DNA from: Clavaria fumosa
Lineage: Eukaryota > Basidiomycota > Agaricomycetes > Agaricales > Clavariaceae
NCBI GenBank assembly: GCA_951802425.1
Contig: OX637798.1
Span: 1,736,001-1,800,000 of the forward strand
Reading direction: 5' to 3'
DNA: 64,000 nt
Numbering within the stretch: the first letter of the stretch is position 1; each line of letters begins with the position of its first letter. The notes beneath the pieces are model-generated. The model was not told the origin of the DNA and did no database searches. It worked only from the letters and a program-made list of their open reading frames with translations. Position numbers and translations under genes: made by a program. Shown piece after piece: positions 32,743-42,622 of the stretch.

Positions 32743-33318
32743 TATTGGTCAGAGAGTATTATGGAACTCAAGTGAACTCGGGGAAGTTAGGGCTAGAGTT
32801 GGGGAAACTGGCCAGACAGTGGTTATCTTATACGCGCGATGGAGAACTATTCGGTTCGCAATACATAGTTCTGTAGTGGGTATGACAGCGACCTGGTTAA
32901 TGTTGGAACTCGGAACCGAATTAAAGATTTGCCATGCTGGACTGCGATAACGTGCTCCATCCTATGGAACATGGTCCATTACGTTAGGCCATGCTTTCGC
33001 TCCTGAAGTGAATGCAGACAGAGCAGTATTTGGTTATAGTACGGCTGATATCGCTACGGTCGCCAGTCACCAGTCAAGCCCTGCAGTGGTTTCCGAAGAC
33101 AAAAGAGGGTCAGATTATCGTGTAAATGCAAGGCGTTTCGTCTTACTCAGCGCTTACGTCATTCGCTTATTTACCTTCCTCATGATCGACCATTCCCTAT
33201 CATCCGGCCTTCTAGTAGAAACTTTGGCCTTCTCGCAGAGTACAATGTTATGCTGATCATGACGCATTTCGTCTACCAATCGAATGATTCGGATCCTGCT
33301 GTGCGGTCCCCACCAGAA

Positions 33319-33784
33319 TCACTCCAGCTTATAACAGATAACGCTCCCACCTAACAACTCCACGAAGTCAGCAAAGTTGGGGATATTCACACCCGGGGGG
33401 ACAACGACCTCCACCAGAGTCGCAGACGCGCAATGGGGATCACTTGGGAATGCCGCAGGTCAACAGTGGTCGCCGCAGAACGGAATTCAGAACACATACG
33501 AATAGAAGATGCACTTCGTAAGGTAGTTGGCTTGTCCTGAGCTGACAAGCGCGTTGCCTATCCTGAAGGGAATGCACTGCCCAAACGAGTATGGGACGGT
33601 TCCGTCTATGCCATTGTAGGTCGTGACAACATCTTAGTAGCCAGAGACAATGCACGTAAGTTGGTTGGCATCGAATGAGTGCTTTTTAACGTACTACTGG
33701 TGGATCCCTCTTAGAAACGGTGGACGGTGCGGCAACAACGACGCTAGCAGCGATGAGGAAAGACACAATGGTAGCGAGCTTCAT
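33319..33784 (-). pseudogene. Small secreted protein, paralog 5, splice site damaged
   Basis: Starts MKLATIVSFLIAASVVVAAP at 33,784 and keeps all three coding blocks to CYKLE plus stop. The first intron should end CTACTAG, but here reads CTACTAAG: the G of the acceptor AG has become A. The next AG is one base further on and would shift the frame by one. Unless splicing is rescued elsewhere, the protein is lost. Upstream TATA and promoter block are intact. Confidence 0.65.
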
Positions 33785-34793
33785 TATTGGTCAGAGAGAA
33801 TTATGGAACTCAAGTGAACTTGTGGAGGTTAGAGCTAGAGTTGGGGAAAATGGCCAGACAGTGGTTATCTTATACGCGCGATGGAGAACTATTCGGTTCG
33901 CAATACATAGTTCTGTAGGGGTATGACAGCGACCTCGTTAATGTTGGAACTTGGAGCCGAATTACAGATTTGCCATGCTGGACTACGATAACGTCCTCCG
34001 TCTTATGGAACATGGTCCATTACGTTAGGCCACGCTTTCGCTCCCAAAGTACAGGAGAGTGAATGCAAACAGAGCAGTATTTGGTCATAGTCATATTGCT
34101 ACGGTCGCCGGTCACCGGTCAAGCCCTGCAGTGGTTCCGGATGACAAAGGAGGGTTGGATTATCAGCACGTAAACGCAAGGCATCCTCGTCTTCCGCTCA
34201 GCGCTTAAACATTTGCCAGCGGGAATGCTGACACAGGTGCGCAGGCTTCGAGGGGGTCATCCCGCGCTTGTGTCATGTCCTCTCGCCGAGCAATTTTGCA
34301 GTGTACTCTCTGACACTCTGGCGCGTGTGTTTGACACCACAGCCAAGTGGCTCGCTTACAAATGTTTACGAAAGTGGGTCCCAATTTCACCCACGTGGCC
34401 CGATTGACCAATCCCTATTATAGTAAGTGTCCGGCCTTCTGTAGAAACCTTCGGACTTCTCGCATAGTTCAATGTTATACTGATCATGACGCGTTTCGAA
34501 TTATTCAAAGCCTGCTGTAGAAAAAAAAGCACTTACCCGAGGCTCAAAGTCTGGTCTGTCCTCAGAGCATGGAACAACCAACACAGCCCTTCCCACGCCT
34601 TACCGCTCGCCTCAATTTTCAACACCTGTTACATTTGCGGGGGGGAGGGAGGTTACCGTACTCTCTACGTGTCCATTCGTGTCTCAAGGGAGTTGGTGAA
34701 CAGAAGATCAATCTCGGTTTATTAGTAGCGCAAAGTCGATTACTGTATCGTGGTTTGGTGCGTCGTAACAGCAGCTCCGTCTCCACCAAAAAA
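33785..34793. other. Paralog 5 upstream block and duplicated spacer
   Basis: 33,785-34,170 is the conserved upstream block. 34,070-34,330 is the inverted relative of 25,560-25,850. 34,345-34,375 (AAGTGGCTCGCTTACAAATG) matches the flank of element copy B at 28,688. 34,388 onward begins the segmental duplicate. No further gene. Confidence 0.55.
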
Positions 34794-35263
34794 TCACTCC
34801 AACTCATAGCATATAGCGCTCCCACCAGCGGGCTCCACGAAGTCAGCGACGTTGAGGAAGTTCACACCCGGGGGGACGAGGACTGGTACTGGCGACTGTT
34901 GGTGTTGGCAATTGGGATCCCTTCAAGAGAAACATGGCAAGTCGGCAAGGCTCGGCGCGGAACAAAGATTAGAACACATACGAGTAGAAGTAGCACTTCG
35001 CAAATTCGTTGACTTGTCCCGAGTTGATGAGCGCGCCGTCGATCCTGAAGGGAATACAGTCTCCAAACGGGTAGACGATCAGTCCATCTATGCCATTGTA
35101 GGTCGTTACAACATTCTAGTAGCCGGTGATAATTCGCGCGGGTGAGTTGGCATCGAATGAGGGAGTGGTTTTCACGTACTGTATCTCTCTTGGAAACGGT
35201 AGCTGGTGCGGCAAAAGCGACGCCAGTGGAGATGAGGAAAGACGCGATGGCAGCGAGCTTCAT
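34388..35263. repeat. Segmental duplicate of 29,008-29,884
   Basis: Near-identical to the first copy, including the secreted-protein gene and 3' flank. Exon 1 is the most diverged part (ISTGVAFAA against VAASVVFAA). Confidence 0.85.
34794..35263 (-). CDS. Small secreted protein, paralog 2
   Basis: Three exons, 114 aa, starting MKLAAIASFLISTGVAFAAP at 35,263. Exons 2 and 3 are essentially identical to paralog 1, including FGDCIPFRIDG and the ending CYELE. The KR processing site and four cysteines are kept. A TATA box lies at 35,325-35,331. Apparently intact and the product of a recent duplication. Confidence 0.8.
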
Positions 35264-36176
35264 TGTTGATTACAGAGGGAGATGAAGGTTGGAGTTGGGG
35301 AAGATGGACGAGACGCCATGGCCATTTTATACGCGCGACGGAGTAGTAAGATGTCAAGGACAATTGTCGCGGTGGAAGCTATAAAAATTATTCGGTTCAC
35401 GATACTAATCGGGTCTGACAGAGAATCCTGGTTACGGCGTAGAGCCGGTGACTAGAATTCATGTCGGAAAACTCGGAACCGAGTTAATGATTTCCGCGTT
35501 CCGTCTGTGCTGGACCAAATGACGTTCTCCGTCATATGAAACGAACAACGAATGCATCTCTGGTCGATAGATTATTATAATAGTGCCGCTGCTGTCACCG
35601 GTCACAAGTCAAGCCCGGTAGTGGTTCCAGAACAAACAAAAAAAGGGATGGGAGCATCAGAAGCACGTAGACGGAACCGAGAGGCTTGACGGCAAAGGGA
35701 TTTCCCAAACCAAACGCACTCGTTTCCTCCTGACTCCCTTGCCAGTGGTCAACGGGGGGAAACTAGAAGCAGTCGTACGACGACCCTGGGAGGATTTGTC
35801 AGTGCAGGATAGCAGCCAAAGGAACGCACTCTTGCAGGCGAGGTGAGGGAGGGAAACCCATGACGTACAGTGAGGGAGAGAATCCATCAGTTCCATGGCA
35901 TTGACATGACGCACAGGACGATGCACGTGATGGGACTCGTGGCTCACACGTGGCAATGCTGTGCCGTCGGTCTTTTAATTCATCGCCGGCCTGCGACCCC
36001 TCTCTTTCTCACTTGGTTAGTGCGCGCCCCACTCCAGATGCTATGGCCCGTAGCAGATGTCTGGCCTGGGGGCAGAGATGCTCTGACCAGCCCCTAGCGT
36101 CTTCCTCTACCTCCTCTCTCTCCTACACTGCGCCCATTCTTTGCGACGTCCTCGCGGACAACACCTACCAGACGGG
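35264..36176. other. Intergenic stretch at the repeat/gene-dense boundary
   Basis: Starts with the paralog 2 upstream block (to about 35,620). Beyond that there is unique sequence with short frames but no recognised gene. Pyrimidine-rich text at 36,100-36,130 may be the methyltransferase leader. Confidence 0.45.
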
Positions 36177-37520
36177 ATGAGTAGAGGCACACCCCCATTG
36201 TCAATTCCCTCCGTGCTATCAATGTCGAATTCCATGCTTGCACAAGACTTCGTACTGGAGCACGGAAGGGGCCTGAACAATGCCTCGGATCTCTATCACC
36301 TCCCAGCCGACGATGAGGAGATGGAGCGCCTCCGTGAGCACCACTCCCTGTCATCCATTCCTGATCGAACGAGGTCTAACAGCCAGACGAACAGAAAAAC
36401 AACACTTGATGCTCCGTGAGCTTCTTGGGAAATATCCTCCCATCCTCAAGACTATCCTGGCGGACGACACACCAGGCGAGACTAAAGCCGCCCTGGATCT
36501 TGGCTGTGGTAGTGGCGGCTGGTGAGCCCATCTTTGCATGAAATTCTGGAACCATACACACTTAACGTGACTTGACAGGATCATGGAGTTGGCTCTTGAT
36601 TTCCCGCACGTAAGCTGTGTAGCGGTCGACCTCGTCCCTTTAAAATCAGTGTCAGTACGCTCTCTCGATATGTTCTTCGCGTTACAGAAAGCTGATTAGA
36701 ATGGGTTCGCATCTCAGAGCCATGTCTCCAAATTGCAGGTATGTATACCTGATCCAGCCTCGTTTGCACTGGTCAGATCTGTTGCGACAGGAATGAAGTT
36801 GCCGATGTAAACCTCGGACTTGAACGTTACTACGGTAGATTCAACGTTGTTCATTCCCGTGGTGTTGCCGTAGGGGTACGTTCTACTCACTCGTGAATCC
36901 ACAATCATACCTTACGTGGATACAGGTCAAGGATTATACCGGATATATCGATCACATCAGCCGAGCCCTTCGACCAGGAGGGTTAATGTACCTCGCTGAA
37001 TTCGATTTCCACACGTACGACGCAAACAAAGAAGTGCATTCGCATACCGACGCCAATGCATCCAGCCTTCCCTGGTTTGCGCGTTGGGTGGAGCTCCTCG
37101 CCACTGTTGTGAATGCGCGTGGAGGGAACACTGAGGTCCCATCAAAAGTATTTCAATGGGTGCTGCAGCATCCAGATCTCGAAGACGTTAGTTATTGTGT
37201 GGAATGGCTGCCTACTTCTCCATGGATGCAGGGGGATGACCCCGAATCTGTCAGGCAAAGGTGGATCGGCGCGCGGGCGCGGGAAGATGTTTTTGTACGT
37301 GGATCTTCTTCGTTTTCCCCTTCGGTTGCTCATGGGCCAGCTTATCTTGTAGGCTGTGCTGAAGTCAGGCCGACCTTTGTTACTTGAATACGGAGTATCT
37401 GAGGAACTCTTGAAGGAAGTTGAGGAAAATACCATTCGAGAACTCAAAGAAGCTAAGGTTCAGTGCTATACAGGTATTACGGTGGTTACGGCACGAAAGA
37501 AGAATATTTCACGTGTATAA
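36177..37520 (+). CDS. SAM-dependent methyltransferase
   Basis: About seven exons. Likely start MSRGTPPLSIPSVLSMSNSM at 36,177; an internal ATG at 36,222 is possible. The N-terminal signature YHLPADDEEMERL followed by EKQHLMLRELLG is typical of a large basidiomycete class I methyltransferase family. Motif I is LDLGCGSGGW (SAM binding), followed by FPHVSCVAVDLVP, then MSPNCR, GRFNVVHSRGVAVG and ALRPGGLMYLAEFD. The C-terminal exon reads LLLEYGVSEELLKEVEENTI and ends at 37,520. Introns of about 50 bp with GTGAGC, GTATGT and GTACGT donors restore the frame each time. Substrate is unknown; some relatives act in secondary metabolism. Confidence 0.75.
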
Positions 37521-37559
37521 GTCTCCAATGGCATCTGTCTCGCATATCGCTCAACAGGG

Positions 37560-37985
37560 GAAAATCATGTTTCTTACAGAGGACAAGAATGTAAACTACT
37601 CATTCCAGCGTGAAATGTTCATGTCTGCGAATACAGTCCATGAACAACAACGTATCCGTGAACGCAGCTCAACGAGCTTGAATTTCAGACGGTACGGATC
37701 TGGAACTCAGTGACTGGTGAGCTGGAGATCGTGCTCTGGGGTTGTTGGGGAGGTGTGACCTCTGTAACCTTTTCGAGAGACGGGCGTGTCCCAGTCCATC
37801 AACTTTGAATCGTCCGACAACCGTCCAGTTGGGATCTGGGACAGTGATTCAGGGGTGATGTTTAATGGACACTCGGGTTGGGTGCACCCTATCATCATCT
37901 CAAACGATGAGAGTTGTGTCGCATTTGGTGATCACACATTTGGTCGGACCCTCTGCCGTGAGCTTCATGCACGGAATGGTATCTA
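37560..37985 (+). pseudogene. WD40-repeat relic
   Basis: Two WD40-like blocks remain in different frames: TVRIWNSVTGELEIVLWG then GGVTSVTFSRDGR (from about 37,689), and VGIWDSDSGVMFNGHSGWV then ISNDESCVAFGDHT (to about 37,940). Stops and a frame change separate them and no full gene surrounds them. They resemble the WD40 part of fungal NACHT-WD40 (NLR-like) proteins, but the NACHT part is absent, so the parent is uncertain. Confidence 0.55.
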
Positions 37986-38412
37986 GTCCCGAGACGGCGC
38001 CCTGCTGTCTGCTGAGGCCGGAAGTGCCAGGGACTGTAAGAGTCAAGCCGGGATGGTGGCGGCCTGGTCAGGCGGGTTTTTTGGAGCGGTGTTTTATAGA
38101 GGACAGGTTCCTTGACTCGGAGGGTGTCCGGCTCGGACAGCCTCTGCAAGAGCCGCAGACTTTGTATGTGAAATGCGCCGTAGTGTCATTGGATCCAAGT
38201 ACACCACTCGCATGCACGTGACTCGATCGTCAGGGTCACGGGAGTGTGGAAAACACGGGAAAGTCTCGGTGCCTTCCTCATCTGCACTCCATCTGACCAG
38301 GCCATGGAAGGTTTAGAACGCTCAGAAATACCAGTTTCGCATCATAAGAAAGTCCTCCATACAAAGCGGTCTTTTGCAAAACACTCAAAGTCTACTGACT
38401 CTCCTGCGTACG

Positions 38413-39805
38413 ATGCGTGAGCGGGCCGTCCATTTTTTCTTTCTGGTTTTCCGTCGGGATCCCGCTGCAATCGTTTTTACCAGATCTGAGGAAGACAATG
38501 ATCCGCTCACGGACGATGGCGCATCGACCATCTCGGTTCCCGCCCCGCGCCTGCCGACGAACACCGCCTCGGGTGCGCATCCGCGCTCCTCTTCCGTGCA
38601 TCGGACGTCCGGCCGCGCGCGCCACCACCTTGCGGCGAGCCTCCTCTCCGACGACGGCGTAGACTCGCCCACGTACGACGGGGACGTCGAGAGCACAACG
38701 GCAGGCCCGCAAGGGCTCAGGCCGTCGTCGTCGTACCTCCCCGCGCGGCACCACAGCTCGTCGTCGACGTCCACCTTGAACACGCCCCTCACGCCCAGCT
38801 TTGCAGCGTCGGGACCGAACCCCTCTGTCGATGTCACGGCTGTTCCGTCCCGCATTCCCGTGGAGCCCTCGCCTGCCGCCGCTGCCCAGGCTACGTTCAA
38901 TCCGGCCGCGTTAACCGCGGAAGACATACGGAGTTTCGTTCGTAAGGCTATCGAAGGAGAACCGTGGAGGTTATACAAAATCGATTCACCCCCCGTCAAC
39001 CGGCCCGTCCGAGTATATGCTGATGGTTCGGCTTCTTCTCGCCTCGTTCCTTAGGTGGACTGATTGCGGTATTTAGGCGTCTACGATCTCTTCCACTTCG
39101 GGTAGGTCCTCTTCGAGCAGATTGCGTGTCACATGATCGTGATATCAAGAGACTAGGCATTCCCTCCAGCTTCGGCAGGCTAAGCTATCCTTTCCCTCGG
39201 TGTACCTCATGGTTGGCGTCTGTTCAGACGAGCTTGTGAACAAATACAAAGCTCGCAGCGTCATGACACATGCCGAACGGTGATTGTCATCCGAGCTCCG
39301 TTTGCTGCGAGATGTAAAATTAAACTTCTGGGTTCTCCCAGATGCGAGGCCGTGCGCCATTGCCGATGGGTGGACGAGATCATACAAGATGCGCCCTGGG
39401 CAGTCGATGCCGATTTCTTGGATAAGTGGGAGATTGACTACGTCGCCCACGACGAGGATCCCTATCCCTCCACCGACCAAGAAGACGTGTACAGTTTCGT
39501 GAAGTCACAGGGTGGAGTTCTTTTTCTAACAACTCCCCCTTTCCTTTCCTCCTATACCAAACCGTTCGATTGCTCACTCCCCGCTCTCTACGCCCCCCCC
39601 AGGCAAATTTCTCCCTACTCGCCGCACACCGGGAGTATCCACCTCTGAGCTGCTGGAGCGCATCGTTTCTGGGTATCGCCACTGCGAATTCGACGAGAAG
39701 CTCTCCAAGATGGGACGTCCAGAGCTTAAAGCCAGCGGCTCGGACTACGACGGCAGCCGCCCTGGCAGTCGAACTCTCAGTCGGAGCGGCAGCCCGCCGC
39801 AGTAA
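38413..39805 (+). CDS. PCT1: Choline-phosphate cytidylyltransferase
   Basis: Converts phosphocholine and CTP to CDP-choline, the controlling step of the Kennedy pathway for phosphatidylcholine. After a Ser/Thr-rich N-terminal region, exons splice to [20 protein letters not shown] with the HxGH nucleotidyltransferase motif (near 39,095), then VYLMVGVCSDELVNKYKARS, MTHAERCEAVRHCRWVDEII, DYVAHDEDPYPSTDQEDVYS and FLPTRRTPGVSTSELLERIV, the RTxGxST signature. It ends SRTLSRSGSPPQ at 39,805. Four introns fall between about 39,025 and 39,601. The N-terminal start is uncertain: 38,413 is the first in-frame ATG, and an upstream exon is possible. A methyltransferase and a wax-synthase-like gene flank it. 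Confidence 0.88.
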
Positions 39806-40846
39806 AAAAAAAAACCTCTTCTCCTGTGCATATAATTTGCAAAGGGCCAAGAGTTCTTTTTGGTGAGTTTACGTAGACCCTGCCACATGATGTCCAGTAC
39901 ATCGCACATAATCGAATGGTCATATGTTCTTGGGCAGGAAAATGGAAGCTGGATCTGCTTCGTCCTTGCCAGGGCATAGAGAAAATAACTGCCATCAAGC
40001 TCCAGTCTGCAGGAGAACACTACTCTACATTTTTCTATCAGTCAGGAAGGAGCACGACCGCCCAATAGTACAGTTTGTATGTCTAACAGATCTGCGGATG
40101 TCCTACTTCCGAGAGTGTAATGATTGAAAGAAATGCGATGAAGACATGATGAGTACCTTAGGTTCAGAAGTTCAGTTGGAGTTGTTTTTAAACATGTAAA
40201 CACTTACAGTACAGTATAACAACCATGCTCAAAGATGTTAGCCTTCATGAAGGCCTTCCTGAAGTATGGAGCTGAAGGTTGACTGTGAGTACAGTCATCC
40301 ACCAGTCCTTGATATGACCAAATTTTTATTGTTCTCAAGATCTACATGTCCTCAGCATCAAAGGGGGTGATGAGCAGGTCCAGCCCTGGGGGTTGGACAG
40401 CAGGGGTGATGGGGTCTGCTCTGGTGAGGGCAGTGGTGAGGGTTCTGGTGGCAATGGACTTGCAGGTGGCTGGGGTGGTCTTGATGGAGATCAAGGTAGT
40501 GGTCATGTGGGTGCTGATCAGCATTTATGTACAACAACAACAAAGACAGTTGCATGTATGGTATGTGAATTTGTAGTATTTGGTATTATGCTTCCTTTGC
40601 TCTAATGGGGTGGGGGCTCTGAGGGTATGGCGCAATGTCAGACAAATTGAGGCCTGGTAATTCGGGAGGGGTGAAAGGAGTTCCGCGGCGGTGATTGCGG
40701 CGGTGATTGTACATGCTTTTTCTAGTAAACTTTTGACTTTCCCCTCTTCACGTAACCATAATGAACCTTGCAACCCTTGCAAACTTTACTCATCTATCCA
40801 CTCCTTCATCACGGTCTCTCACAGCGAACAGCAGTCTCACCTAGAA
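39806..40846. other. Intergenic with a retroelement-like fragment
   Basis: About 40,340-40,700 on the minus strand shares ACTACAAATTCACATA with 13,390-13,425 and CAGGCCTCAA.TTGTCTGAC with 28,790-28,810, so it is probably another copy of the poly(A) retroelement, without a clear tail. The plus-strand frames here are shadows. Confidence 0.4.
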
Positions 40847-42216
40847 ATGTCAATCTTGCCTCTCATCAAACATATGTTATTCTTGCAGGTTTTTACACTC
40901 GTCCTCCTCCTGTATCCGCTACAATCGTTACTTTTGCGCATGGCTGCATTCGGCGTCATTATCTATGTCGCGTGCAGCGCACTCCATTGTCCGACAGGGA
41001 TCGTCCCCATGGACTACGGGATGGGCACTGGGATTGTGGCCCAAATTGCGACGAGTATCCATTTCATGTTCTTGACGAATCCATTGGACTCGTTTCGCCA
41101 TGAGCGCGATAAGGTGTCTCCCCGAGAAATGCCATTTCTTCAACGGGTCCGGTGGACCCTGGACTATTTTGTGTTCCCGAGAGGAGTGGGATGGAATTGG
41201 CAGGTGCGTGCAAGGGCATTGCCAATGTGTTCGTGGGAGGCCTCGCTGATTCCAGAGGGATCCGCTGGTCAGGTTCCAAACGTGCCCCCGCGCCCAGACT
41301 CCGATCGAAGGTCGTTCCTCCTTTCCCGTGTGAAATATTGCATATGCTGCCTGCTTGCGTTGGACATTGGGACGACATACGCGCAATACAATCCCATTTA
41401 CGCGTCTGCAGGCACCCCAGATGCGTTTCCCGTCACGGCCCAAGGTCCTTTGATGTGTGTCATCAATTCGCTGTTCGCTGGATGCACCATTATTGCGTGG
41501 CTCAACCTCCAACATACAATCGTGGCAATTTTCGCTGTTGCTACGCACTTCGCGGAGCCCGAGGACTGGCCTGAACTCTTCGGAAGGTGGAAAGAGTCCA
41601 CCTCTCTCCGAAAATTTTGGGGGTGTGCCTACCTTACGCGTCTTAATAACAATCTCTGTGCTGACTGTCATTAATAGGCAAACGTGGCATCAGATGCTGC
41701 GCCGTGTAAGCATCTTTGTCCATCGCCGCGAGGTGGACGTTACTGATATGTAGACCCAAGCATCTGGGCACTCTTAGTCACTCCTTCGCTCGGGGCATTG
41801 GCCTACGACCCGGCTCTCTGGCTTCTGCCTACATGCAGCTTTACATCGCGTTCATCCTGTCAGGGCTTCATCACGCGGCCGGCGACTTCCTGGTCCACCC
41901 CAGCCTCGTTGGGATTTCTTTGCCTTTCTTTGTATACCAGGCCGTGGGTATCACGCTGGAAGAGGCCGTCCTCTCCGTCGTGTCGAGCGCACGGCTGGTG
42001 GTGGGTCCCGTGCTGGCGAAGACATTGGGTCGCGTGTGGGTGCTCACCTGGCTGGCGGTCACGGTGCCGAGCTTCCTGAGCGCGCAGGTGAGGACGGGCG
42101 TGCTCACGGCCGTAGTCCTGCAAGGCATCTCGCCGTGCACCTGGCTCGTGGAGTACGTGCAGCGGGGGACGGGGGTGGTGGTGGCGGACTTGTTCCCACT
42201 ACCCCGCCATGCATGA
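40847..42216 (+). CDS. Wax-synthase-like membrane acyltransferase (MBOAT family)
   Basis: Start MSILPLIKHMLFLQVFTLVL at 40,847, with hydrophobic segments throughout (LLLYPLQSLLLRMAAFGVII, YCICCLLALDIG, LMCVINSLFAGCTIIAWLNL). FWGQTWHQMLRR spans two introns (after TTTTGGGG near 41,620 and after CGCCGT near 41,708), followed by YMQLYIAFILSGLHHAAGDF with the conserved histidine of the wax synthase domain. It ends at 42,216. An in-frame stretch after GVGWNWQ (41,202 to about 41,272) is probably an intron, since splicing gives NWQVPNVPP. Relatives transfer acyl groups to alcohols or terpenoids at the endoplasmic reticulum. The substrate cannot be read from sequence. Confidence 0.8.
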
Positions 42217-42622
42217 CAGGGTTATTTCTTGGTGTTGAGCCTTTCGACGCTTGTCAAGGATTGTTATCGTGGGTGTCACCATGCTTAGGAAGGAAATCAG
42301 GGCTTGCTTGCCCTTCACACCGTACCCCACTACGACCTTTCAGGTACATTTGTAGACAATCGTGACGAACATCCGGCTATGGGACTTGTCGTTTTTTAAT
42401 GTCGGGGTCTAATAACTATCAAGTAGTTCAATTTCAAGTAAATGATGCTCGGCTTCGGCGGTAAAAGTTTGGCACTTGTCAACCATCTGGCATTATCATA
42501 TCCCATGCTCAGTTGTCTCAAGAAGGCCTTTGCAGTCTGTGAAAGCTAAGACTAAATCAAAATTTCTGACTCCTCAGGACAAGGATAAACTGAAGAATGC
42601 AGTATCAACTGCTCTGCAAATA
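42217..42622. other. Intergenic
   Basis: No gene seen. Ends at the TA target duplication (42,621-42,622) of the pogo element. Confidence 0.5.

Noticed and set aside
35657..35956. 99-codon minus-strand frame as a secreted protein
   Set aside because: No signal peptide, no family motif and no neighbouring exons.
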